Shown one piece after another: positions 1 to 5,156 of a stretch of DNA of 5,156 nucleotides; position 1 is the stretch's first letter; each line of letters starts with the position of its first letter. The notes below the pieces were generated by a model, which was not told the DNA's origin, did no database searches, and saw nothing but the letters and a program-made list of their open reading frames with translations. The position numbers and the translations under genes are program-made. The DNA is taken from positions 105,723-110,878 of the forward strand of contig CP070749.1 in assembly GCA_020348365.1 (NCBI GenBank), in the 5' to 3' direction. Source of the stretch: Candidatus Bathyarchaeota archaeon (GTDB taxonomy: Archaea > Thermoproteota > Bathyarchaeia > Bathyarchaeales > Bathyarchaeaceae).

Positions 1-966
1 CGTGATCAGTTCCTGCATCTTCTCCTCGCTGTGCATCATCATGCCCCTCGTTGAGGGGTCATCGCTGTATGCCATGCTCAGAGCTGCTGTACGAGCGCCC
101 AATGAGCCGTCCGCAAAGAGCTTCACGCCCCCAATCCTTATCATGTCGTCGCCGAAGCCCGTGAGCAGGCTCAGATTAATCAGATGGTCCAGTAGATCCA
201 TGGGGATTAGCATGTAGACTCTTAGAGGCAGTTTGTTTTCTGTGCGAAGTTGCTGTAGGACATGGATTTCGTCTGTTGTGTGGATAATCCAGTGGATGCT
301 TGTCAATCCTGCTTCCACAGCTTTCTGGCATGCCAAGTCACAGGCTTTCATGAGCTGATGCCCGGTGAGTTGAGGAGTTATCCTGTGCACCAGATCCATA
401 GCGTTTTCACGTAGAATCCCTGTGGGTTCCCCAGTTTCTAGATTCTTGTCGATTTTTCCTCCGGATGGCGAGATCGTTTCTGTGGTTATACAGGCTTTTT
501 CTAGGGCTTTGCTGTTTGCAACGCTTAAGTGGCCGCAGACGCGGGTGAAGACCACGGGATTGTTTGGCGAGGCTTTGTCTAGGTCCCATCTTGTTGGGTA
601 TCTTTTCTCTTTGAGGCGGTCTTGATCCCATCCACGGCCCAGAATCCATCTCTCTTCTTCAGTCGCTTCTACACGTCTCTCGAGTTTCTCCTGCAATTCC
701 GTGATGGATTGGACATCTCTGAGGTTGATTTGGGCCAGTGTTTTTCCGAATCCTGTCATGTGGATGTGGGTGTCCGTGAATCCTGGAAGAATGGTTTTTC
801 CTTTTAGATCGATTACTTCCGTGTCTTCTTCGATTAGTGATTTGATTTCGTTGTTGTTGCCGACTTTGATCATCTTTCGGTTTGTGATGGCTACTGCTTG
901 AGCTTGTGGCCTGGATGGATTTAGGGTTATGACGTTTCCGTTGATTAGAGCTAGATCTGCCTGCAT
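1..966 (-). CDS. YtcJ-like metal-dependent amidohydrolase, C-terminal part beyond window
   Basis: The frame is open from ATG at 966 to the left edge without a stop (322 codons visible; the family is usually about 500-550 residues, so the C-terminal third or more is missing). Residues 1-60 look like the small beta-sandwich domain of composite amidohydrolases (ADLALINGNVIT, then VIDLKGKTILPGF). The metal-binding HxH is H67 and H69 in DTHIH. YtcJ-type signatures follow: GHLSVANSKAL (H146, N151, S152), the GGKID turn near 169, TGEPTGILRE at 178-187, and VKLFADGSLGARTAAL at about 281-296 with K282 and D286. The family hydrolyses amide-like bonds (for example N-substituted formamides) in the cytoplasm; the substrate here is unknown. 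An in-frame stop at 976-978 limits the start to ATG 966 or GTG 975; ATG fits the family N-terminus. GTGATC just upstream (970-975) could serve as a short-spaced ribosome site. The hydrolase gene upstream ends 89 bp away, so co-transcription is possible. Confidence 0.9.
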   Translation of the reverse strand, partial: MQADLALINGNVITLNPSRPQAQAVAITNRKMIKVGNNNEIKSLIEEDTEVIDLKGKTILPGFTDTHIHMTGFGKTLAQINLRDVQSITELQEKLERRVEATEEERWILGRGWDQDRLKEKRYPTRWDLDKASPNNPVVFTRVCGHLSVANSKALEKACITTETISPSGGKIDKNLETGEPTGILRENAMDLVHRITPQLTGHQLMKACDLACQKAVEAGLTSIHWIIHTTDEIHVLQQLRTENKLPLRVYMLIPMDLLDHLINLSLLTGFGDDMIRIGGVKLFADGSLGARTAALSMAYSDDPSTRGMMMHSEEKMQELIT

Positions 967-1055
967 CCAGATCACTTAGTGGTTTGAGGCTCAGAGCATC
1001 TAATAAGATTGCCTACAGTGTGTCGTATGCACTGGGATCTTGGAGCCAACGAGGG

Positions 1056-1847
1056 TTAGCTGGAGAAGTGTTTATACAGCTTGGGCCTGGATAGCTGTAT
1101 GGTGGGCACCAAGTCTCTTGCTTCATCTACTTCTTGCCTGTCCAAGCTTAGGGTGAAGCTGATTTGTCCTCCACCCACCTCTTTGATTATTCTTGCCAAG
1201 GGTGAGGCTACGAGGCTATGGCCTATGAAAGAAGGTTCTGAATGGCCCACAGCTACTAGATAGGATGTGTTTTCGTGGGCTCTAGCTCGAGTCAGGACTC
1301 GCCACTGTTCCAGCTTGTGTTCTCCCTTGTACCAGGCGGAAGGAACTATGAACAGGTTGGTTCCCTTATAGGCCATTGATCTGAAGAGCTCTGGGAATCT
1401 GAGGTCGAAGCACACTGCTAATCCGACGGTGAAACCTCTGAAGCTTAGGACTGCCAGCTGGTTGCCTGCTGTGAACAGTTGCGACTCATGGTGTCCGAAA
1501 GCGTCGAAGAGGTGGATCTTCCGGTATATCGCCCGGATTTGGCCTTGCTCCGCAAAGACTGCAGCATTGTATACTGCATCCTCCTCTCTTAGAAAGGTGG
1601 TGAAGACTGCTGAGAAGCCCTTCTGCTCAGTCTTCTCCACGATGGAGGTGACAAACCTGCCTTCTAGAGGTTCAGCGTAGTCTTCTACAAAGTCTCTGCT
1701 CAGACCGCTGAGTGGCCAGCCCATCGCGTATTCCGGAAAAATGTCTAAGTGGGCTTGGGACTCTTCTAGAATCTTGATTATCCTTTTCAGATTCTTCTCC
1801 TTGTCTGGAGAGAAGGAGAGTTGGTGACAATTTATGGATAACGTCAT
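1056..1847 (-). CDS. Carbon-nitrogen hydrolase (nitrilase superfamily, Nit/omega-amidase-like)
   Basis: This complete 263-residue protein has the usual length of single-domain carbon-nitrogen hydrolases. The catalytic triad is visible: E39 in FPEY, K110 in YRKIHLFD, and the nucleophile C146 in AVCFDLRFPELFR. E121 in the HHESQLFTAG stretch matches the accessory glutamate of the family. RARAHENTSYLVAVG at about 187-201, the GHSLVASPLARII segment and the final PKLY are the typical late motifs. These enzymes are cytoplasmic and cleave non-peptide amide bonds (omega-amides, N-carbamoyl compounds); the exact substrate cannot be read from sequence. The CFDLRFPEL form favours the Nit/omega-amidase branch over true nitrilases. 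The residues before E39 are slightly short but the TATA box placement supports ATG 1847 and a nearly leaderless mRNA. Arginine codons are mostly AGA/AGG (12 of 16), like its left-hand neighbour. The amidohydrolase 89 bp downstream may act on a related compound. Confidence 0.93.
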   Translation of the reverse strand: MTLSINCHQLSFSPDKEKNLKRIIKILEESQAHLDIFPEYAMGWPLSGLSRDFVEDYAEPLEGRFVTSIVEKTEQKGFSAVFTTFLREEDAVYNAAVFAEQGQIRAIYRKIHLFDAFGHHESQLFTAGNQLAVLSFRGFTVGLAVCFDLRFPELFRSMAYKGTNLFIVPSAWYKGEHKLEQWRVLTRARAHENTSYLVAVGHSEPSFIGHSLVASPLARIIKEVGGGQISFTLSLDRQEVDEARDLVPTIQLSRPKLYKHFSS

Positions 1848-1872
1848 AGCTTCAAGTACCTGTGCTTCTCAG

Positions 1873-1881
1873 CTTATATCT
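1873..1881 (-). promoter_or_regulatory. Putative archaeal TATA box for the carbon-nitrogen hydrolase gene
   Basis: On the minus strand this reads AGATATAAG, preceded by CGCTTAA, a possible BRE-like purine/T stretch. Its centre is about 30 bp upstream of the ATG at 1847. With the usual archaeal spacing of about 26 bp, transcription would begin around 1848-1852, giving a leaderless or nearly leaderless mRNA. This agrees with the lack of a good Shine-Dalgarno sequence before that ATG. Confidence 0.55.
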
Positions 1882-1909
1882 TTAAGCGAGAGTCGGTATC
1901 CGGTCAGCT

Positions 1910-1981
1910 TGCATACATACGGCTTCTGCATGTGGATGCACACAAGAGCAAGAGGGGGTTATAGAATTGCTTTTATATGCA
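1910..1981. promoter_or_regulatory. Cluster of TGCAT/ATGCA pentamers, candidate operator
   Basis: TGCAT occurs at 1910-1914 and 1927-1931, and its reverse complement ATGCA at 1936-1940 and 1977-1981. The inner pair forms an inverted repeat, TGCAT-GTGG-ATGCA (1927-1940). The last copy overlaps the downstream edge of the plus-strand TATA box. The cluster lies between the two divergent TATA boxes, where a shared regulator could bind. The arms are only 5 bp, so this is a suggestion rather than a defined site. Confidence 0.3.
1971..1979 (+). promoter_or_regulatory. Putative archaeal TATA box for the zinc-ribbon membrane protein gene
   Basis: The sequence TTTTATATG is a good archaeal TATA-box match. 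Its centre lies about 37 bp upstream of the ATG at 2012, which predicts transcription starting near 2001 and a leader of about 10 nt. That start falls inside the GGGGGTGGT ribosome-site candidate, so the true start may be a few bases further upstream, or the site may not be fully used. Confidence 0.55.
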
Positions 1982-1994
1982 AAGCGATGAAACT

Positions 1995-2003
1995 GGGGGT
2001 GGT
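1995..2003 (+). promoter_or_regulatory. Shine-Dalgarno-like site GGGGGTGGT
   Basis: The GGGGGTGGT stretch resembles the archaeal GGAGGTGAT consensus and ends 8 nt before ATG 2012. The spacing favours ATG 2012 over the out-of-frame ATG at 2005, which lies only 1 nt after it. Confidence 0.5.
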
Positions 2004-2011
2004 AATGGCTT

Positions 2012-2389
2012 ATGGTTCACTGCACTAAATGTGGTACCAAGAATGAAGAGGGTGTCAATTACTGCTCCAAGTGCGGAGCAAACCTAGAGGCTTCGATGGA
2101 GGAAAGGTTCGAAAAAGGTGCGGAGGAGTTTGGTAGGCGTGCGGAGGAATGGGGAGAAGAATTCGGGAGGCGTGCGGAAAAGGAGTGTTTCGGGCTTCCC
2201 CACGGCGGCGCGATTGTTGGAATAATCATCGGCATAATAATCATAGTTGTGGGGCTTTCTTCAATACCTGGGCTGATTCCGCCTGAATTGCGGGAAGCTA
2301 CTGAACCGTACTTCTGGGGAATCATAATAATAATCTTCGGCATACTCATTATCGCTGGAGTTCTGTACGGGCTCAGTCGCAGACGATAA
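2012..2389 (+). CDS. Small zinc-ribbon protein with two C-terminal membrane helices
   Basis: The 125-residue protein begins with a zinc ribbon: C4-x2-C7 and C18-x2-C21, in the pattern CTKCGTKN...YCSKCGANL. Residues 29-59 are charged and probably helical, with an 11-residue repeat: EEFGRRAE at 38-45 and 49-56, also seen in DNA as AGGCGTGCGGA at 2135-2145 and 2168-2178. Two hydrophobic segments follow, about 66-84 (GIIIGIIIIVVGL) and 101-119 (FWGIIIIIFGILIIAGVLYG), then a basic end SRRR. The architecture recalls an archaeal family of zinc-ribbon proteins with an amphipathic middle and an ECFGLPxGGAI junction; I recognise this from memory and know of no experimentally proven role. The ribbon probably sits in the cytoplasm. 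A protein-protein or nucleic-acid binding role at the membrane is plausible but unproven. A TATA box and a ribosome site precede it. It is transcribed away from the hydrolase genes and converges on the DUF362 gene. Confidence 0.88.
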   Translation: MVHCTKCGTKNEEGVNYCSKCGANLEASMEERFEKGAEEFGRRAEEWGEEFGRRAEKECFGLPHGGAIVGIIIGIIIIVVGLSSIPGLIPPELREATEPYFWGIIIIIFGILIIAGVLYGLSRRR

Positions 2390-2549
2390 CATGCGGACGC
2401 GCACTCGAGCACTTGTGTGCATCGTGTGGTGAGGTTGTTTCCTGTAAAACCTCTCTTGTGATGTTACTCTTAGGTCTCTGGCAGCCAGCAAATGGTGGGC
2501 TTTGAATTCGTAGCTTTCTTCTCCGTCAACTATCGATTGTACAAAGTTT
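2390..2549. other. Convergent intergenic region, no gene seen
   Basis: This 160-bp stretch lies between the 3' ends of the zinc-ribbon gene and the DUF362 gene. It holds a possible 6-bp stem, GAGGTT (2431-2436) with AACCTC (2448-2453), around an 11-nt loop, and a pyrimidine-rich run at about 2450-2473. Either could help termination, but neither is strong. No tRNA-like fold, coding frame or repeat stands out. A 13-codon frame at 2391 shows no supporting signal. Confidence 0.6.
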
Positions 2550-3410
2550 TTACGCCCTTAAGACCGAGATCTCATCCTCGCCTCTGATACCTAACCCCAG
2601 CTCTACTGATTGCTTGATCTGCGGAAATTCCCAAATGGGCATGTTGAGTCTATTCTCTGCCTTGTAGCTTTTTAGAATATTCAGCGCTTCAACGTCTATG
2701 GCGATGCGGTCTCCGCTGGCGAGGAGGACGTTTGGCTTTTCTAAATGTCCGCTGGCGGGCCCTCCGGTGACGAAGCACTTTCTCCCGTCCATTATGATGA
2801 GATCTGGGTTGACTGCGAGATTGAGTTCGGCAATCTTCTCCTCGAGATGCACTGAATGGAGGTCGCTTCGCTGGCTGAACTCTAGAAGGCCAACTGCTAA
2901 CTTCAAGCTCAGGGAGAAGCGGGCGTTTTTGTGGGTCTTCATGCAGGGAAGCCAGATAAACTTGGCATCCGTGTCAAGGGCGTCCCTCGCTATCGAAACC
3001 ATCTGCCAGTATTGTCCCCCAATCTTTGTGTCAGCCCAATCTCGATCGTCGAGAATCTTCACCTCGGCACCGCACTCTTCAGCTGCACTCAACATGCCTG
3101 TCTTCTCCATAACATTCTTCGTGGGCAGCCAAGGCCTGCCAGAACTCTCGAATATGGCAACGTTGGACGCGCCGCTCTCATATAGCAAGGAGACGACGGC
3201 CTTCACAAACTCGGGGTCACTGGAGGCGGGGAAGGGGTCGTCGCTGTTGAAGTTTGGCTTCACGAGCACTCTGTCTCCGCGATCAATGACCTTTTTGAAT
3301 CCACCTATCAAATCCACAGCTTTCTTAACAGACTCTTCTATGTCAACTGACGCCGTAACCCGGCTTACCAATGCTTTTCCATCTTTTCTGAAGACATTCT
3401 GATTGTTCAA
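2550..3410 (-). CDS. DUF362 domain protein, without ferredoxin module
   Basis: The 286-residue protein matches the DUF362 pattern: VLVKPNFN at 48-55, a PEFVKAVVSLLYESGA helix and turn at 66-81 followed by VAIFESS, the LPCMKTH motif at 154-160, the DLIIMDGRKCFVTGGPASG segment at 203-221, and ASGDRIAIDVEAL at 231-243. Members are widespread in archaea and bacteria, are often tied to iron-sulfur chemistry, and have no settled reaction. Many carry a 4Fe-4S ferredoxin domain; this one does not, and its only cysteines are C113, C156 and C212. The first codon is TTG at 3410: the upstream in-frame extension reaches a stop at 3468-3470 and contains no ATG, and a GAGGG ribosome site sits 7 nt before this TTG. 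An internal TTG at codon 14 is less likely. Arginine is AGA/AGG in 8 of 14 cases. It is divergent from the glycosylase gene at 3601. Confidence 0.87.
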   Translation of the reverse strand: MNNQNVFRKDGKALVSRVTASVDIEESVKKAVDLIGGFKKVIDRGDRVLVKPNFNSDDPFPASSDPEFVKAVVSLLYESGASNVAIFESSGRPWLPTKNVMEKTGMLSAAEECGAEVKILDDRDWADTKIGGQYWQMVSIARDALDTDAKFIWLPCMKTHKNARFSLSLKLAVGLLEFSQRSDLHSVHLEEKIAELNLAVNPDLIIMDGRKCFVTGGPASGHLEKPNVLLASGDRIAIDVEALNILKSYKAENRLNMPIWEFPQIKQSVELGLGIRGEDEISVLRA

Positions 3411-3417
3411 GCCAGTT

Positions 3418-3422
3418 CCCTC
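3418..3422 (-). promoter_or_regulatory. Ribosome-binding site GAGGG that decides the TTG start
   Basis: On the minus strand the sequence GAGGG lies 7 nt before TTG 3410. No ATG occurs in frame between the upstream stop and this codon. The spacing supports the TTG initiation of the DUF362 gene. Confidence 0.5.
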
Positions 3423-3444
3423 TACAGCATGTATGGAAGAGCAA

Positions 3445-3451
3445 CTTAAAT
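3445..3451 (-). promoter_or_regulatory. Putative TATA element for the DUF362 gene
   Basis: The minus strand reads ATTTAAG here, in a CCATTTAAGTT context. Its centre is about 38 bp upstream of the TTG start, so transcription would begin near 3422 with a leader of about 12 nt that just includes the GAGGG site. This is a weaker TATA match than the others in the window. Confidence 0.35.
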
Positions 3452-3517
3452 GGATCGCAAGCAGGATCTAATTTCTGAATCTGACCAGTACGCGTAGATG
3501 TGGGGTTTCTGACAAGC

Positions 3518-3526
3518 CATATAAAT
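3518..3526 (+). promoter_or_regulatory. Putative archaeal TATA box upstream of the glycosylase gene
   Basis: The sequence CATATAAAT is the best TATA match upstream of the ATG at 3601. Standard spacing puts the transcription start near 3548, leaving a 5' leader of about 52 nt for the glycosylase. A second match, GATATATTG at 3581-3589, is only 16 nt from the ATG, too close to drive the full reading frame. Confidence 0.5.
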
Positions 3527-3548
3527 TCTGGAAGGGTTAGTGAGGGAA

Positions 3549-3581
3549 ATGAGTGGAAGGCAGAAGAGTCTGATTAGATAG
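3549..3581 (+). other. Possible 10-codon leader frame before the glycosylase gene
   Basis: ATG at 3549 opens a short frame encoding MSGRQKSLIR and stopping at TAG 3579-3581, 19 nt before the glycosylase ATG. The start coincides with the transcription start predicted from the TATA box at 3518-3526, as expected for a leaderless message. It is out of frame with the glycosylase. A frame this short can easily occur by chance, so it is only a candidate. Confidence 0.15.
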
Positions 3582-3600
3582 ATATATTGTTGGAATCTCC

Positions 3601-4842
3601 ATGAGTGAATTGCGCGTCATATCTCCGCGGCTGGCCCGTCGTCTGGCTGTAATGCGTCAGCGTCTAGCAGGTCCGCGTCCGCCAGCTGATTCTGAAGGTA
3701 TTATGGAGGTCTTGCGTGATCTTGGTTATGTGCAGTTCGACCCGATGAGAATTGTGGCGCAGAGTCATCTGTTGGTGTTGTGGAGCCGGTTGGGACTATA
3801 CGACCGGGCGGACCTCGACAGGCTCTTATGGAAAGAGCGGCGGCTCTTTCAAGACTGGGCGCAGACCACTTCAATTGTGCTCACAGAGGACCATCCAATC
3901 TTCAGTGCGATGAAGCGGGGCTTTGCCACGGGTAATCGACGTTGGGCTGAGCGGATTCGCGCCTGGGTTGACAAGAACAGAGAAGCTCGCAATCACATTC
4001 TTGCCCAGCTCAAGCAGAAGGGCCCCCTATTCTCGGATGCTTTGGAAACCAAGTTCGTTGAGGATTGGCGTTCCACCGGATGGACTGCTGGACGTAACGT
4101 TCACGTAATGCTTACCATCCTTTGGGCTCAAGGTGAAGTTATGATTGCTGGGCGGGAGGGGAATAGGAAAGTATGGGATTTAACAGAGCGTTTCTTGCCT
4201 GAATGGACACCTAGAGAGCAGCTGCCTGATAGGGAGGTGTTCCGTCGTGTTGCGCAGAAGTCACTGCGAGCCCTTGGAGTAGCACGTGCGAAACAAATCA
4301 AACAGCATTACATCCGCGGTGGATGCCCTAACATCAATGATATCCTAGCCGAGCTTCAGGTTGAGGGCTGTACAAAGCGAGTGCAGATTCGAGAGGGCGA
4401 CAGTGTATGGCGCGGCCCATGGTTCATTCATGCCAGTGACGAGCCTTTGCTTGACCGACTCGCCGCTGGTGATTGGGAGCCTCGCACGACTCTACTCTCA
4501 CCTTTCGATAATCTAATCTGCGATCGCCAGCGAACAGAGCGTCTATTTAGCTTCCATTTTCGCTTTGAGGTTTACGTGCCAGAGCCTAAACGCAAGTACG
4601 GCTGTTACGTGATGGCTATCTTGCATGGTGATCGCTTAATCGGGCGTTTAGATCCAGTTATGAATCGTAAGCGAGGAGAGTTGACGATCAACGCTGTCTA
4701 TGCGGAGCCTAACGCCCCAAAATCAAAAGAGACTGCCAGAGCAGTGGCTAATGCAGTGGAAGACCTCGGCACATTTCTTGGCGCAAAGGAGATCTTTTAT
4801 GGACAACGACTGCCAGCGGCTTGGAAGAGCGAGCTCCGTTAG
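3601..4842 (+). CDS. ycaQ: HTH_42 family DNA glycosylase, YcaQ/AlkX-like
   Basis: This complete 413-residue protein has the length of E. coli YcaQ/AlkX (about 410). The N-terminal ISPRLARRLAVMRQRLAG matches the family start, so ATG 3601 is preferred over M18; an in-frame TGA lies upstream at 3571-3573. VQFDP contains the Q-hydrophobic-D catalytic motif, Q45-F46-D47. AlkZ-type relatives have Q-hydrophobic-Q instead. The late block LLSPFDNLICDRQRTERLF at about 298-316, then EVYVPEPKRKYGCYVMAILHGDRLIGRLDP, is strongly family-typical. Characterised members are built of tandem winged helices; they excise N7-alkylated bases and unhook interstrand crosslinks. That activity is inferred here, acting on chromosomal DNA in the cytoplasm. 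No convincing Shine-Dalgarno site precedes the ATG. Arginine is AGA/AGG in only 7 of 50 codons, unlike the neighbouring genes, hinting at lateral transfer. No partner gene is evident. A non-catalytic winged-helix role remains possible. Confidence 0.9.
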   Translation: MSELRVISPRLARRLAVMRQRLAGPRPPADSEGIMEVLRDLGYVQFDPMRIVAQSHLLVLWSRLGLYDRADLDRLLWKERRLFQDWAQTTSIVLTEDHPIFSAMKRGFATGNRRWAERIRAWVDKNREARNHILAQLKQKGPLFSDALETKFVEDWRSTGWTAGRNVHVMLTILWAQGEVMIAGREGNRKVWDLTERFLPEWTPREQLPDREVFRRVAQKSLRALGVARAKQIKQHYIRGGCPNINDILAELQVEGCTKRVQIREGDSVWRGPWFIHASDEPLLDRLAAGDWEPRTTLLSPFDNLICDRQRTERLFSFHFRFEVYVPEPKRKYGCYVMAILHGDRLIGRLDPVMNRKRGELTINAVYAEPNAPKSKETARAVANAVEDLGTFLGAKEIFYGQRLPAAWKSELR

Positions 4843-4843
4843 A

Positions 4844-4848
4844 TTTTT
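4844..4848 (+). terminator. Short T-run just after the glycosylase stop codon
   Basis: Five T residues follow the TAG stop by 1 nt. Archaeal transcription can end at U-rich stretches without a hairpin. The run is at the short end of such signals, so support is modest. Confidence 0.22.
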
Positions 4849-4957
4849 GGCAGAGAAGGCAGAATAGATGGATGTAATGTTTGTTTAGAAGCTGTTGAGT
4901 TATGGCTAAGAGGTGGTTTAGGTTTCTGGAGCATACTCCTGATGTTCACGCACCCGC

Positions 4958-4976
4958 GCTTTGTTAGGCTTTGTTA
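4958..4976. repeat. Tandem 9-bp direct repeat GCTTTGTTA at an alcohol dehydrogenase 3' end
   Basis: GCTTTGTTA occurs at 4958-4966 and again at 4968-4976, separated by 1 bp. The first copy spans the stop codon of the minus-strand dehydrogenase gene and the second lies in its last codons. It may be a small local duplication that shaped the C-terminus; it is too short to imply a mobile element. Confidence 0.35.
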
Positions 4977-5156
4977 TGTTCCACAGTTATTACTATTTTT
5001 CCTTTGGGGTGTCCTTCTTCGAAGTATCGGAGAGCTTCAGCAACTTCACTTAACGGGTAACATCTATCTATAACAGGTACTACTTTGCCGGATTCAATAA
5101 GCTCTTTAATAAAAACCAAATCCTCTTTTTTGTTTGGCTTCCACATCATAAGACCC
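4964..5156 (-). CDS. Zinc-type medium-chain alcohol dehydrogenase, C-terminal fragment (5' end beyond window)
   Basis: The frame runs from the right edge to TAA at 4964-4966. It continues upstream of the internal methionines at 5144-5149 (codons for G and L precede them), so the gene starts outside the window and about 64 codons are visible. The segment KKEDLVFIKELIESGKVVPVIDRCYPLSEVAEALRYFEEGHPKGKIVITVE is the standard C-terminal stretch of MDR-superfamily NAD(P)-dependent alcohol dehydrogenases and quinone-reductase relatives: helix, PVIDRxYPL, then the GKIVI strand. The zinc ligands and nucleotide-binding fold would lie in the missing part, so neither substrate nor zinc content can be judged. 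The end VEHNKA is a few residues longer than the common VITV finish. The visible codons look A/T-rich (AAA, AAT, TTT) compared with other genes here. It converges on the glycosylase gene across a 121-bp gap. Confidence 0.88.
   Translation of the reverse strand, partial: GLMMWKPNKKEDLVFIKELIESGKVVPVIDRCYPLSEVAEALRYFEEGHPKGKIVITVEHNKA

Noticed and set aside
407..649. An 80-codon minus-strand frame inside the amidohydrolase region
   Set aside because: It overlaps the amidohydrolase on the same strand in another frame; the longer frame carries the family motifs from 966 to the left edge.
2059..2412. A 117-codon minus-strand frame over the zinc-ribbon gene
   Set aside because: It is the antisense shadow of a gene with a clear zinc ribbon, two membrane helices and its own promoter and ribosome site.
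2391..2432. A 13-codon frame directly after the zinc-ribbon stop codon
   Set aside because: It has no ribosome site, is very short and has no recognisable sequence.
2431..2453. GAGGTT/AACCTC stem as a hairpin terminator
   Set aside because: The stem is only 6 bp with an 11-nt loop and no T-run follows, so it is noted in the intergenic entry but not called.
2698..3402. A 234-codon plus-strand open frame opposite the DUF362 gene
   Set aside because: It lies wholly antisense to a gene with clear DUF362 motifs, shows no recognisable domain, and is rich in S, L and P as antisense shadows often are.
3581..3589. GATATATTG as the promoter of the glycosylase
   Set aside because: It is about 16 bp from ATG 3601, so transcription would start inside the gene, and starting at M18 would remove the conserved N-terminal motif.
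1..5156. CRISPR array, tRNA/rRNA genes, insertion sequences, toxin-antitoxin or defence genes
   Set aside because: No spaced repeats, cloverleaf-like folds, transposase motifs, terminal inverted repeats or defence domains were seen on either strand.

Overview
The window looks archaeal. Four intergenic positions carry TATA-box-like octamers about 26-38 bp upstream of start codons, some ribosome sites are GGTG/GAGGG type while others are absent (leaderless starts), and one gene belongs to a small zinc-ribbon/two-helix membrane family I associate with Thermoproteota and Bathyarchaeia-like genomes. A Bathyarchaeia-like archaeon is my best guess, but the phylum is inference only.

Layout. Left part (1-1847, minus strand): a YtcJ-type amidohydrolase cut by the left edge lies downstream of a complete carbon-nitrogen (nitrilase superfamily) hydrolase, 89 bp apart, and the two may be co-transcribed. 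Next is a 164-bp divergent promoter region (1848-2011) with a TATA box for each direction and four copies of TGCAT/ATGCA between and beside them. To its right on the plus strand is a 125-residue zinc-ribbon membrane protein (2012-2389). It converges on a minus-strand DUF362 protein (2550-3410) that seems to start at TTG. A second divergent region (3411-3600) leads to a complete plus-strand HTH_42/YcaQ-AlkX type DNA glycosylase (3601-4842) that keeps the QxD catalytic motif. The right edge holds the C-terminal tail of a zinc-type medium-chain alcohol dehydrogenase on the minus strand (4964-5156).

The genes do not form one obvious pathway. The two hydrolases could act in sequence on an amide or cyclic amide. 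The glycosylase stands alone and its arginine codon choice is strikingly different: by hand count AGA/AGG is 7 of 50 there, against 30 of 48 in the three minus-strand genes to its left. This suggests acquisition by lateral transfer. I see no CRISPR array, rRNA, tRNA, insertion sequence or defence island. The points most worth following are the archaeal crosslink-repair-type glycosylase with its odd leader, and the repeat cluster in the first divergent promoter region.
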